From the NCBI GenBank assembly GCA_007644065.1, contig VJWN01000016.1, positions 220,036 to 284,035 of the forward strand: a stretch of DNA of 64,000 nucleotides, read 5' to 3'. This document shows, piece by piece, positions 49,222-60,934 of this stretch (the first letter of the stretch is position 1; each line of letters opens with the position of its first letter). The position numbers and the translations under genes were made by a program. The notes under the pieces were generated by a model. It was not told where the DNA came from. It was given only the letters and a program-made list of their open reading frames with translations, and searched no databases. The DNA comes from Margaritispora aquatica. Taxonomy: Eukaryota > Ascomycota > Leotiomycetes > Helotiales > Discinellaceae.

Positions 49222-49977
49222 TCACCTTGTTACTACAGAATCCCCATCAAGGCTTAACTCACCAACGTCATCCACCAACCCTTCAACCTTTGTACTCGCC
49301 ATCAACACCTCCATCTTCTCCCCACAAACCTGCATAATATCCTTCCGACACTGCTGCTTATCACGATTCGCAAGCACGACCTCGATATCTGGCGCAAAGA
49401 TACCCACAAGCTGCATCGCCATATCCGCAAACACAGCGACCCTTCTCGGAACCATAACCCCGCTCAAAGGCCCGCTCACAAACCCAACACTAATATGCAC
49501 TCTCGTCAGACCTCGCAACTCACTCTTCAGATACTCCAAGGCCTCCCTCGCCGGCACCAGTTTCCTGAAGTTATGCTTGGTAATAAACGCCTCGGTCTCG
49601 TCGAACCCCAGATCGAGATAGATACCCACCATGATCTCCCTGAGCAAGCCTCGGGCGCGCGGACTGATGGTGGTGACGAAATCCGACACGGAGGCCAGGC
49701 GCATGTAGTGCGGGAAGGAGAAGATGAAGCGGGTGAAGAGCAGCTCCTCGAGCTCGGCGTGGAGCAGCCGACACAGCGGGAAGAGCGCACTCATGCGCCG
49801 CGTGCCGTAGAAGGAGGGCTTGTACTTTTCCGGGTCGTTGAAGGCGCGGGGCCAGAAGACCGAGATGGCGTTTGGGAGGGCATGTGTTGGCGATGGGATG
49901 TAGAGGGCGTAGTGGAGGATCTTGAGGCGGATTTCCGTGGGGAGGGTGAGGAGGGTTGGTGGTGGTGGTTGTGACAT
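49222..49977 (-). CDS. 2EXR/F-box-like fungal protein
   Basis: The open frame from ATG 49975-49977 encodes 251 residues. After a short Pro/Thr lead it has LLTLPTEIRLKILHYAL, the signature of the fungus-specific 2EXR (F-box-like) domain, then a conserved-looking fold with SALFPLCRLLHAELEELLFTR. Proteins of this group are numerous in filamentous fungi and largely uncharacterised; protein-protein or ubiquitin-ligase adaptor roles are only inferred. The frame is open upstream to 50193, but that part reads like leader sequence, so I chose the Met next to the domain. Near the 3' end, a good donor (GTTG/GTGAGT, about 49263) suggests a possible last intron, so the final 13 residues are uncertain. The window's MARVEL-like gene diverges from it, 1.05 kb away. 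Confidence 0.75.
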   Translation of the reverse strand: MSQPPPPTLLTLPTEIRLKILHYALYIPSPTHALPNAISVFWPRAFNDPEKYKPSFYGTRRMSALFPLCRLLHAELEELLFTRFIFSFPHYMRLASVSDFVTTISPRARGLLREIMVGIYLDLGFDETEAFITKHNFRKLVPAREALEYLKSELRGLTRVHISVGFVSGPLSGVMVPRRVAVFADMAMQLVGIFAPDIEVVLANRDKQQCRKDIMQVCGEKMEVLMASTKVEGLVDDVGELSLDGDSVVTR

Positions 49978-50214
49978 TTTGGGTTGATGTCTTGAAATGT
50001 TTGTTTGATGGGTGAGGTTGTTGATGCTTGATTGAGCTGGGGCTGACCTCGTGGGATTGAAGATTGGTGTGATGCTGATCTCGCAGATTGACGACGGGAA
50101 TTCCCAGCGTTCTAGATTTCTTGGAACAATTGAGGCTGAATGTGCATGTTCTTGTTGGAGCATACGATACTGGCTTGTGTCTCTTTCCATCACTTTTCAC
50201 GATCGGAGTTCCAG

Positions 50215-50220
<6 letters not shown>

Positions 50221-50260
<40 letters not shown>
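50221..50260. repeat. (TC)20 microsatellite
   Basis: A perfect TC run lies in the probable upstream region of the 2EXR-like gene, whose start is at 49977. Polypyrimidine/polypurine tracts of this type can affect promoters; this is inference only. Confidence 0.95.
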
Positions 50261-50262
<2 letters not shown>

Positions 50263-50983
50263 AAGCTTCCACAAGCTATCGACCCGTCCAATCACTACCC
50301 CTACTACTTTCCATCCCCCAGCACCAATTGTCTCTGAGAATCCCTCCCCAAATGCCGTCATCGAGCATGAAGTCACCGCTCAAGTCACCGCTCAAGTCAC
50401 CGCTCATTCGTTGGATTTCAGGTCCATTCCTCCATTCCTCCATTCCTGGGTAGTGATCAGATGAACGCATTCTAACTGGTAGAGATACTGGTAGAGATCC
50501 TGGTAGAGATACTGGAGACCTGGGGCCAAAGCTGGGCTGGTCAATGGGGGATTTGAAGATTTGAAGGGTTCAAGCCACCAGAAGCCCCACCCCCCCCAGC
50601 TCCAAAGAGAAAATGCTGCTGGATGTGGAAGCCACCTGCCCTGGAGATCGTCATATCAAGCTGAAATCTTGCTGTGTGGTGGAAGCCACGACCTATGGGC
50701 TGTTGTGAGACCAATACAAGTATGGCATTTCTTGTTTCTGGACGACGGTGAGGGTGGAGATTTTCACACAACTACTACTTCAATCCATAGACAGACACAT
50801 TTTCAGTGTACATTCAATCAACAAGCAGTCTCAGTCTCAGTTGCAATCACAAGCACAATCACAATCACGATTACAATCTTATCGCTTTCATCTTGAGCTT
50901 CGATACAGAATAGTGGTCGCATAACAAAGTCACCCCACCTCAACAGCGAGTCTCCAATTCAATTCACGACAAACGACCCCAAG

Positions 50984-51026
50984 CAATCAATCAATTAATC
51001 AATCAATCAATCAATCAATCAATCAA
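50984..51026 (+). repeat. AATC tetranucleotide repeat in 5' leader
   Basis: About ten AATC units, with one variant (AATT), run to within two bases of the start codon at 51028. They therefore form the last part of the 5' leader of the MARVEL-like gene. Confidence 0.9.
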
Positions 51027-51027
51027 G

Positions 51028-51560
51028 ATGGGTATCATGAATGGCGTCGAGATGACCGTTGGCTACATCGCACACACCGTCTTCCGGTTCTGCCAAATGG
51101 TTCTGGCCTTTGCAGTTGTAGGACTCTATGGAACAGATATCAACAAAGCCAACCGGCTGGGCAGATACAGTGATGGCAAATGGGTACGCTCCTCCCTCCA
51201 CTCCTCCTCCTTCTACCAACCCAGCTAATATTTCCTCCCCAGGTCTACGCAGTTGTAACCAGCTCCCTTAGCGCCGTCACCGCCATCCTGTACATGATCC
51301 CATTCATGTCGCGCATTCCATTCGCGTTCGTGTGGGACACTGTTCTCTTCATCCTGTGGATTGCGCTGTTTGGTGTCTTTGGAGCCATGTATATCAAAGA
51401 GGACGCAGAGGGCGATGCTGGTGTCAAGAGGATGAAGAATGCCGTCTGGATTGATCTCACGAATGCGTTGTTGTGGTTGATTTCTGCGGTGGGCATGTGC
51501 ATGTACTGGATTAAGCACAGGAATAACCGCACGAGGTTTACCGGGCGGGCGACGGTTTAG
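51028..51560 (+). CDS. Four-helix MARVEL-like membrane protein
   Basis: Exons 51028-51183 and 51243-51560 (59-bp intron, GTACGC donor, CTAAT branch site, CCCCAG acceptor) encode 157 residues. Four hydrophobic segments are seen: about 15-37 (HTVFRFCQMVLAFAVVGLYG), 53-75, 80-100 and 125-147. Both ends are cytosolic, and a basic tail (KHRNNRTRF) follows. The pattern, including the first helix opening with FRFCQ, fits fungal MARVEL-domain proteins, which sit in plasma membrane or vesicle membranes and affect membrane domains (the Nce102 group is a relative). Naming a specific orthologue is not possible. The leader carries an AATC repeat touching the start codon. Confidence 0.85.
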
Positions 51561-52442
51561 AGGGATGCGGAAACAGTGGGAGAGGGCGTGGGATATGAGA
51601 TATGAGAGATGGACGTGGTAATGAATAGTAGTAATGAGGGTATAGATACCCAGACGGAGATATCATGAGCAGAGGCATTGGGACGGGAGAGTTGTTGCAG
51701 CTTCCAGGCGTTTTGCTTGCGATATACCACTTTACGCGTTGATGCCTTTCGATTGTTTTTAGATACCATTTGAGATAGCATTACGAACCCGATAATTCAC
51801 AACTGCCGCGTTACACGGTGTGCCATTACTTGCTGCTTCAACTTGCCTATGTATGTCCATGCCTCAAATCGCATTCATAAACCGCCCAGCATCTCGGCCT
51901 CGTCTCAAAAGGAATCCACCTCTCCACCATATACACCACCGGCTCTCTTTGACCCGAACGAGAATATATCAACACAATACCGAGCCAGCCAGCTAGCCAG
52001 CATCCGATTCGAATTTGACTCAACAATTCATAAAAATTTATCACTGATATTTCCCTTCTCAGCTCCAGCTCTAGCTCGAGCTCAGCTCAGCCTTACTCCT
52101 GCCACCGCTGCTCATCATTCAGCTGCCGTACCGTACCGTACCGTACTTGGCTTAGGTACACATTTATGAGTACGCAAACATACGCATAAACGGGAAAATA
52201 TAAGAAGGAGAAGAAGAAGAAGAAAACATGAAACAATTCCTTACAATCGGCAAGGCGATCCGTGGGGAATTGTACGAAACGGATGAGCTCCATCCACGCT
52301 GCTGCTACTGCTGCTGGGGTTCCACTCTTGAAATGTGCGAGGGATAGGGATAGGGATGGGGATTGGAATGGATGGATCCAAAAAAAAAATCAAGATCAGC
52401 TGTCGATCATCGTCACTTTGGGAGATAGACGACCCTTGAGTA

Positions 52443-52474
52443 CTGGGATGCTGGGATGCTGGGATGCTGGGATG
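52443..52474 (+). repeat. CTGGGATG minisatellite, four copies
   Basis: Four perfect 8-bp copies, followed by degenerate GGTATGCTG copies up to about 52515. Confidence 0.9.
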
Positions 52475-53999
52475 TTGTTGGTTGTGGTTGGTATGCTGGG
52501 TATGCTGTGTATGACTGCTGGGGGGTTGATGTTTGATGTTTGATATTTTGATGGCTGTGTGCTAATGGCTGTGTACTTGGATGGCTGGCTGATACGAACG
52601 GGTGGATAGCACTTGTACTGTAGTAAGTTTTGCAACGGCTTTTGCGTATATGGTTTTGTTTGTGACATTTGCTTAGGTGCTTGTTGGCGAGGAGCATTCT
52701 TCCAGTACTGTTACTACTACCGTATGTATTGAGATATAGTTGAGGTACGGTAGTCGTCAACTCGAAGAAGAATGAGGTCACACTTGAATAACTGCAAGGT
52801 AGAGGTGAGCGAGGTGGCGACTTTATCGACAGCTACATACACGAAATATGCAAAGTGTCAAAAGTGCTCGACAAAGGTGCAGTGAAGATCTTTCTCAAAA
52901 CGTGTGTAGATTTCCCCCCATCCCCATCCCCATCCCCATCGACGACCTAGGGTATCGACTGTACTGTCAATGTACGCACATTCAGCACGGCGAAACGTGC
53001 GTGGCTTTGACTGTGGGCTTGGGTGTGAGTATTATTTATTATTGGAATGTGCTTTGCTTGGATGCTGAAAGGATTATCTGTCTGCCTGCCTGCTTGGGTA
53101 CTTGCTTGCTTGCTTTGATTGCTTTGATTGCTTGGGTGTCATCCATCCGATGACGAGGCTTGTGTGACAATTTTTTTTTTTTTGGTTGAGATGAGATGAG
53201 ATGAGATGTCTCTGGTGCGTGATGATGATGAAGTGTGCGTGTGTGTGGTGAGACTTTGAGATAATGAGTAGAGATAGTAGAGAAAGAAAGAAAGGACGGG
53301 TTTTTATTCTTTGAGAAAGAAAAGAAAGAAAGAATTAAGACTTTTGCCTTACGTGGTATAAACGGAGCAACAGCCGAAGAATTTAGAGAGACAAGTGTGG
53401 ATGATCCCAAGTATATCTTAAGCCTCCAAGGTAAAGATCTGACCGTCGTTCTCAAGCCAATCTGATATCATTGGTAGAAGTTCCCAAGATCCAACGTGGC
53501 AAGACAGGATATTGCATGTATTCCTACCTGATGCATCCCTTTTTTCATCGGTAAGCTGTATAAGCTGTCTAAGCTGTAAGGTTCCGATGCAGGTTGCGAT
53601 CCTTTCCATTCCTTCTTCTTCAAGGGGAGACATTGGACTCACTCACTCACTCATTCACTCACTCAATCACTTTCTTTCTTGTCTGCGTTCCCACCTCCCA
53701 CCTCCCAGCTCCCACCGACATCATCGAAGTGTAAAACATCTGATTTCTTTCTTCCGTTTATCAAATAAATACAATTGCGACCCCGCAGGAGAGATCGTGT
53801 AGGATTTCCATATAACACGGTACAGTATCGCACGAAACCCAAAAGCATACCAACCAAGACTTCCCAAGCAATTCTCATACAGCAACTCGAGCCTACTCTC
53901 ACTCACCTACCTCCCGTATATCCGGGTAACTCGTTCCGAATGATCTTAGCAATCCTCCATACAAATCAACAACTATCTTCCATCGCATCATCGTCCACC

Positions 54000-54062
54000 G
54001 CTACTACTGCTACTACGACTGCTACTACTACTGCTACTACTACTGCTACTACTACTGCTACT
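54000..54062 (+). repeat. CTACTG / CTACTACTACTG trinucleotide-based repeat
   Basis: CTA/CTG trinucleotides alternate in a 12-bp higher pattern over about 60 bases, in the region upstream of the 54229 open frame. Confidence 0.9.
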
Positions 54063-54228
54063 CCTTCAACGACGCTACAACAAATCCAAGACGCATAGAC
54101 CTGGGCGTCATAGTATTGGTCACGAGAGGTACAAAGCTTTTTACCTTGGACGCCATTGACTCGAGCAAGCTAAATTTCCCTCCGCTACTCGCATCAAATT
54201 ACACGGGCTATTCAAGGACCAAACAATC

Positions 54229-54421
54229 ATGACCAGCCGATCCTTCTTACCGTCATACTTGGCATCTGCTCCGAGTCGTACTGCTCGACCCGGCTTCTCG
54301 AGAACCAACAGTTCCTCCAGCAACGTCAGTACAAAGAGTGATGATTCTCTAGCCTCGGTATTGAAAGGCTTGACGACCACAGACAAAGAGACTGGCGAGA
54401 GTGACACAAATGCGCGAGCTG
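54229..54421 (+). CDS. Probable exon of a Ser/Thr-rich unknown protein
   Basis: The ATG at 54229 opens 64 codons (MTSRSFLPSYLASAPSRTARPGF start, then a Ser/Asn-rich and acidic stretch) up to a strong donor G/GTGAGT at 54422; reading past it to the stop at 54585 gives implausible sequence. If spliced to an acceptor at 54931 (CATATCCAG), phase runs into the frame of the next gene through ESPIMSASS. This may therefore be exon 1 of that gene, with a 510-bp intron. Alternatively it is a separate gene whose later exons I missed. I do not recognise the family. Confidence 0.45.
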
Positions 54422-54942
54422 GTGAGTTTTTGTTGTTTCAGTTGATGAAGAATGGATACATGACGGCATCGGTTACAAGTGGCGTTTCCTCGTTTCTCGT
54501 TTCTCCTACTTGTAGTGAGTGGAGTGGAGCAGAACGCTGCACGGGAATGGCTTGCAGTACCCCGCCGCCACGAAATGTTAAATAACAGGAGCCAAAACTC
54601 CGGGTCCACCCACTTACATGTTCCTTGGGGATTGGTATTAATACTTTATAGTTCACAGCATTCCCACTTCCAACCCTCCTTCAACTCCGGGCAGAAAAAG
54701 AAGTCAACCCATTGCCATCGAATTACCATCATCCAGAGCCCCAAAAGTGTACACACCGTTGACTGCAAGAGGAGATCTGATTGGGTTCGTAATGGACATC
54801 CCACCTTTTGTTTGAAGTGTGCTGATGATCTTGTAGAGGATACTTTCCTAACCACGACGATTCAGTAAACATCAAGTCATATCAACCCCACCCATTCCAT
54901 AATACATTCGCATCATCGTCGACATATCCAGAATCACCCATC

Positions 54943-55485
54943 ATGTCTGCTTCATCCTCATTCCATCCGTCACCTACAACCATGGCAGAAGCTTTTATTC
55001 CAATCCCTGGACCCATCTCTCCCTTACCTGAGTCACTGTTGATACCAAAGGGCAAATACCATCCATCAAACTATGTCTCTCCAGCAAACACGTCAGTGTC
55101 TTCACCACAAACTCGAGCATTCCTACCTCCACCAAGTCTTAGCATCCCAACTTCAACAAAGAGAAGTGGTCGTCCAGGACATGAGAGGAAGTCCTCTGAT
55201 ATCAAGAGGAAGTTGCAACAGTATCAGAGAGATATGAATATAAAAAACAAGCAGCAAGCTGAGTTGGCTGCTCGAAATTCTACCAGTCAACCATTGAAAG
55301 CCAAAGCACCAATCAGCCCACGTCTCGCGCCAGCTGGGAGTCCCGGACCCATCACACCTTTTGAACTAGAAGACGAGCAGGATGGTTACATCATCGCTGG
55401 TAATAGAGCTAGGGGCAAGGCCTTGGACGGAGATGTGTTGCAGAATCAGGGAATTACTCCTACCTCAAGAGTTCACCCATGTTGA
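54943..55485 (+). CDS. Conserved-looking disordered protein with basic KRKLQQYQRD motif
   Basis: The open frame encodes 180 residues, starting after a CA/TC-rich stretch that looks like a leader. It is Pro/Ser-rich throughout, with a short basic helix (RPGHERKSSDIKRKLQQYQRD) at about residues 83-103, and PISPRLAPAGSPGPITPFELE at about 124-144. Several SP/TP sites (SPRL, SPGP, TPFE) look like proline-directed kinase targets. No membrane segment or signal peptide is seen. The biased but ordered composition and clear basic helix support a real protein, probably nuclear or cytosolic, with no known function that I can state. It could be the second exon of the upstream frame at 54229. Confidence 0.65.
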   Translation: MSASSSFHPSPTTMAEAFIPIPGPISPLPESLLIPKGKYHPSNYVSPANTSVSSPQTRAFLPPPSLSIPTSTKRSGRPGHERKSSDIKRKLQQYQRDMNIKNKQQAELAARNSTSQPLKAKAPISPRLAPAGSPGPITPFELEDEQDGYIIAGNRARGKALDGDVLQNQGITPTSRVHPC

Positions 55486-56561
55486 CGGGAGTTTCTGGTT
55501 TCCTTGAAGATATACGAACTCTCGTTTTGAGGCATTGCATGGGCGCATTGTCGAGGTTAGGCCTGCCCAAGTGCTGGTGCAGACTTATGTTCTTTCGTTT
55601 GATTGGTTTGTTGGCTGCTGCATGATGCATTGTTTTCATGATGCGATATGGCGTTACGTTTAGATGGTGGATTAAGGGTTGGCGCGATTGCGTATTACCC
55701 TCTTGATTTATAGTGTTGTGTTTTCTTTTGTTTGGGGTATGGGATAGATGGATCTATATGGATAGGTATCAGTTTTCGAGTACGAATGGTGATGAAGAGA
55801 GGGTTGACGGAGGGAAGCAGGAGCACGAGTTAGGGGGAATAAAGCATGGGTAGAGAAAATCATGGAGAATGCATGTTCCCCTAGTCAAACCTTGATGCCA
55901 ACGCATCAAAAGGAGAAAAAGAAATTGTGTACACTGGTTGTACCGAGTTCATAGATATTGTATGGGTTATCAATGAGATTGTCATACTTTACAGCTCCCT
56001 TACGCATGTGCACGTGTGAAGTAATTTATTTCCATATGTGTGCTGCTTGTGCTCGACTCGCTCTAGTAAGTTGGGAAGCTTGTGCGCGTTGCTAGCGATC
56101 GAGGCGCTTGATGTGATGTTATTGTTCGCTCCAACTCGCTTCCGCTTCTTTACTAGAGCTGAGGAGCTAGGCTACCTAGTAAATAACCCTCCGGAATAGT
56201 GGACCAGTTGTATAGCCCATCTGTACTTCACTCGGTGGCTATGTGTGGTGATGACGGGATCTAGGTAGGTAGGTAGGTAGCGATGACGGAGTCTAGGTAA
56301 TCTGGTGGTGAAGTAGTGTATGTCTCCTCTGCTCTGCTAGGGGTTGGAGTGGAGTGGAGTGGGATGGGATGGGATGGGATGTGTTTGAAGTTTCGGATAA
56401 ACTGATCACGTTTTGGGCTAGCTAGCTAGCTGATTTGGACTAGAGTAGACTAGGTAGTTTGAGGGAGTAGATATAGTTTAGGTGTAGTGGGTGGTGCTGA
56501 CGACGGGATGTTAGTTTACCCTAAACAATCCAAGTCGAGCTAATGGGTGTTGGTGTGGTGC
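55486..56561. other. 3' region and transition DNA with short repeats
   Basis: No gene is recognised. Small repeats include AGGT x4-5 near 56262-56280, GGAGT and GGGAT runs at 56344-56380 and GCTA near 56417-56431. Composition is still balanced here and changes sharply after about 56640. Confidence 0.55.
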
Positions 56562-59500
56562 TGTTAGTGCATATGCGTGGATGCATAGGTCACTACATAA
56601 GGTATAAAGATTAGGTGATAGGAATAGGCAGCTCTCATTGGTCCTTTGTTATATAACTAAGCCTAATCGGGATAAAGGAGGTTATAGATACTTAAGTAAG
56701 AATCTTACTCTATAGCTTTAGAGAATATAAGAACTATACTATTTAACGAATATATTGTATCCTATTATAGGCTATACGTATTTAGAGTGTTATAACCTAT
56801 ACTAATTAGTTAACGTTCTTAGATTAGAAAAGTTAACGTAAATACTTGAAATTATCCTATTTTCCGAAAATTCGAACACTTATAGTAACGTACTTAAGTA
56901 ATGTAAAAATACTCTAAATACGAAAAAAAGATAGAAGATATATCGTTATAGTAAGATTTAGAAGTAGCTAGCTATTTACTAGAATAGGATTATAATTTCG
57001 ACGTTAATAAAGAACCTTCTAGGTTATTCGATACGTATATAGACTAGAAAATACTAGAATATATAACGAAGGATATATATAATAAGTAATTTTAAGAGCT
57101 TTTCTAGGTAAACTTTATAGACTTTAAGATTACGTATTTCTTTTATCTTAATAAACAGTATAGGATATTACTACGAGATACGCTTAGGTAGGGAGACGTA
57201 TATATAAAGCTAAATACTAGTAATATACCGATATTAGAAGTACTTTACAAAGCCTTTAAGAGGATAGAATACTATAATTGGACTTTGTAGGAAGCGTAGT
57301 AGGTAAAGTAGATATTCGTAAAAGGGTTAGATAAAAGTAGGATTTTTTTATACAATATTTTGTTACTTATAGGAGATTTAAAATCATTTACTTAAAACGT
57401 TATTAAAACCTTAGGAGTATAGTAATATTAATTATTAGATCTTTAAAATCCCTATACTATATAGTACTTCTAGTAAAACGTAGGTATAGGCCTGATTTCT
57501 ACTTTAAATTACCTTATATATTAATAGCGTTAGCTATACTATATATACCTAGGGTTAGTACTAAGCTCCATAAGTATATAACTAAGGTTAGCCGAGAATA
57601 AAAAGGTTATAGAGATTATAAAGCTTATCTACGATAATATAAGATACGGAGACGTTAAAGAAGATATACTAGACTAGAAGCTTATTATATTCTATAACTT
57701 ATATAGGAGGTAGAACTTACTGGATTATCTTATCGAAAAGGTATTTCCTAATCTACTAAAAGAATTAGTAGAGTTATACTACTATAGTATATAGCTCTTT
57801 TCTCTTGATTATAATACTGTTATAACTTACCTTAGAAACTTTTTCGAAGGAGCTAACTTTTTTAGATATATATAAGCTATATAGAAAAGGATTATACTAA
57901 AGGAATTTATTATATAGAACCCTACGAAGTCGACAACTGACTACCTACGTATACTTATTAATAAGCTTATAAGTATAAGATATAGCCTTTCTCCTAACTT
58001 ATATAGTAATATATATATATATATACGCCTACTCGCTGTATATAAAACTACGTTAGTATATAAATTCGTAACCTTTGATCTACTAGACGACCTCGGTATA
58101 CTAATTAATAAGCTTTATTCTTCGGTTATAGTATATAAAGTAGAGTATCCCGTATAGATTAGTAATATATTCCTTGTAAGTGTTAACTATACCGATAGGA
58201 AATATTATAGTGGTTAAGGCCGTAGTAGAGGAGGTGGCGGTAAAGACTATAGAGAAGGCCGTAAGGTATATTTCGATAAGAAGATACGTAGTAATAAGTA
58301 CTTTATATATAGCTAGGAAGGATACTGTTCCTAGAAGTATACTATAGAAAAGAGAGTAGTATTATAAAATAAATTTATACGAAACTCTAAGACCTAGTAC
58401 CTTAACGTTTTAAAGTATATTAATAAGTTTATTAGTAGTTATAAAGAAAAAGAAACCGAGAGTTTTGAAGCATTCTTAAGCTCTATATTCTTAATAGAGG
58501 ATAATAGCGATTTAGACGTAGACTATAGCGTTTATAATATAGAAATAAGCTCTTTACTTAAGTACTATAAAGATTAAGATAACTAGGCTATAAAGTACTT
58601 TCTCTTAGGAATTAGTATAGGTAGTAAAGAAAAGCTCGTAAAGGTACTTATAGTAAGAAGTATTATATATATACTTATAGGAGAAATTAACGCTACGCTA
58701 AGTATTATAGCTAAAACGTATACTACTGTAAGCGTAGTAGTATTCCTGAATACACTATATATACGCTATAATAATCGCTAATTCCACGGTATACTTATTG
58801 ATACTAGAGCTACGTAGAGGTCTATAGTAGGCAAAATACAGCTAATAGCGCTATAGAAGCTTGATCTAAGTATTACTCTTAACATATCTATAGTAGAAGT
58901 AGGTATAGTATTCGGCGTTAGCGTAGTATACTTTATAGGCTCTATTAATATTAATATACTAATTAGACCTATCCTTTTTTACGTTATAGATATTAACCTC
59001 CCTTTCCTTCTATTACTCGCTAATATAGATCGGCTTAAGATATATATAAATAACCTTAAGGATATTATCGTTACTATATAAAAAGAGATTAGACTACTCC
59101 GAAAGTTCGGATATTTCTTCTTTATATAGAATAATACATTATACGTATATTTATTTAACTCTATCGAAGAAGATAAGCTACTAATCTTAATATAATAAAA
59201 GCTTTTAAGATTATATCGTAGATTCGGATACCTAGTAGTAGGTCGACTTAAAGTACTACTTTTACGTATAGGAAAGAACTTTGACAAAGATATAGTAGAG
59301 TAGCTTACGAAGTTTTATAAGTACTATTAGAAATATAGTAAATCTCTAGGTCGTTTTCGTTTTATACTCTACGATAATAACCTTAACTTTAACTACTATA
59401 TACTCGTCGACGTTATATATATCGATAACCTTCCTATACTCTATATAGTTAATTAAGCTACTATATTTTAAGTAGAAGGATAGCTGAAAAATATTAGTAT

Positions 59501-59960
59501 AAAGTATATTTAGGAATCTATAAAGAGATACTAGATAGATATATATCTCGGACCCTTAGATATTATTATATATAATATAGAAAAGAGTTTTATTAGTAAA
59601 GAGTTTAAGCTATTCGCTAAGACTATAAACGTTACTATAAAGATAGTACTAGTAGAAGTATATAACTCTATAGGCTTAGTAGAAAGATACTATAGTCCTT
59701 TATAGCGTATCTATAAGATTATCGTAGAGAAGATACCTAACCTTCCGCGAAAAAAAGCGCTATAGATAGCTTTTAAGGTACTAAATAACTATATAGGGCT
59801 AGATAGATTAGTTCCTACTCTATTTGTTTTTGGTATTTATCTACGTATAAGCATCCGCAAATCCGGAGCCTGCCACCGTGGTACCAATAGCGTGCTAATA
59901 GTGTAAAAGAGCCTAACGTTACTAGTCCTTAGTTTTAATACTAACGATAGTTACGTCTTT
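56562..59960 (+). mobile_element. RIP-degraded Ty1/copia-like LTR retrotransposon
   Basis: Broken plus-strand reading frames still show copia order. A gag zinc-knuckle-like region lies at about 58200-58350 (basic Gly/Arg stretch, then KYFIYS...GYC...KYTIEE). A protease-like FHGILIDT is at about 58780-58800. A GAG-pre-integrase region follows at about 59195-59290 (LYRRFGYLVVGRL), and an integrase core at about 59330-59850 (SLGRFRF, ILVDVIYID, YLGPLDI, NSIGLVERYYSPL, LVPTLFVFG). Many stops sit where Gln or Trp is expected, as C-to-T change at CpA (RIP) would produce. A possible 5' LTR begins TGTTAGTGCATATGCG at 56562. No reverse transcriptase or 3' LTR could be recognised, so the element is incomplete or decayed beyond reading. 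It cannot be active. Confidence 0.8.
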
Positions 59961-60108
59961 ACTAATCGGCTATTATCGACGCTAAGGCTTATTAAGCTAG
60001 TACTATTAGAGGATACGTACGTACTAACTCGGTATTAGTAGCTAATACGTACGTACTAACGTAGTTAATGTTACTATACCTACTAACGCGGTGCTATTAG
60101 TACTATAC

Positions 60109-60152
60109 CTACTATAGCTACTATAGCTACTATAGCTACTATAGCTACTATA
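60109..60152 (+). repeat. CTACTATAG 9-bp tandem repeat
   Basis: About five consecutive copies in the AT-rich compartment, just beyond the copia remnant. Confidence 0.85.
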
Positions 60153-60342
60153 TATACTACGTTTACTATAGCTATTATAGTTTCTAGTAGCTCTACTATT
60201 ATTACCGTAGTTATTACTATTAGTTATAAGATTCGACTTATCTTAAGTATAAATCGAACTAAAACTTAATCTATATTAGCTAGATAGATTAAAGGATTAA
60301 TTATAAAACGTTAATAGTAAATTAAGTATAGATAACTAACCT

Positions 60343-60582
60343 ATAACCGACTACTAACTTAACTAATAAAATAACTCTTAACCGACTACTAATTTAATTA
60401 ATAAAATTACTCTTAACCGACTACTAAATTAACTAACTAAACTACTTAACTAACTACTAAATTAACTAATAAAATCACTTTTAACTAACTATTAAATTAA
60501 CTAACTAAACTACTTTTAACTAACTATTAAAACGACTACTAGTCTAACTACTAGCCTAACTACTAACTTAACTATTAAGACG
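60343..60582 (+). repeat. 32-37-bp AT-rich tandem repeat
   Basis: Units begin TAACCGACTACTAA or TAACTAACTA and end near ACTCT or ACTTTT. The first two units are both 35 bp, and later ones vary between about 32 and 37 bp. About six to seven diverged copies are present. Confidence 0.8.
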
Positions 60583-60934
60583 ATTATTTACTATATAATC
60601 TCTTTTCTCTTCGTTATTTAATACTACTTATAATATTAGTTAATAAGATTATTAATAATTAATAAATACTATCGATAATATAAACTTATCGTTAAAAATA
60701 GTAATAGTATTAAAGATTATTTCTAACCTTAGAATCTATCTTACTTTAAATATAATTAATAATAAAAAATAAATATTTAACTTATATATACTTAACGTAA
60801 CCCCTTTCGACAAGTAGAATAAATCCTTATAGTTAAGGATACTTCTAGTATTTTCCTTTTTTACTTTAACTCTATAATATCCTAGGTATTATAGTTTAAC
60901 TTATTAGTTTATTATCGTTCTTTTTATTACTATT

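Larger units (their letters stand above)
49978..51027. promoter_or_regulatory. Divergent intergenic region with microsatellites
   Basis: This region lies between the 2EXR-like and MARVEL-like start codons. It contains a (TC)20 run at 50221-50260, an AAGTCACCGCTC repeat of three copies around 50375-50405, repeats of GGTAGAGATACT around 50479-50513, and an AATC tetranucleotide run ending just before the MARVEL-like ATG. No gene is recognised. Confidence 0.6.
51561..54228. other. Gene-poor region rich in simple repeats
   Basis: 2.7 kb without a convincing gene. Short tandem repeats include CCGTA near 52128-52144, AGGGAT near 52340-52365, CTGGGATG x4 at 52443-52474, CCCCAT near 52918-52938, GATGA near 53190-53207, ACTC near 53638-53670 and CTACTG/CTACTACTACTG at 54000-54062. 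Open frames crossing them are repeat artefacts. Part of the right end is probably leader or promoter for the gene beginning near 54229. Confidence 0.6.

Noticed and set aside
49571..50272. 233-residue minus-strand frame with Arg/Glu repeat start
   Set aside because: Starts in the TC microsatellite and overlaps the 2EXR-like gene in another frame.
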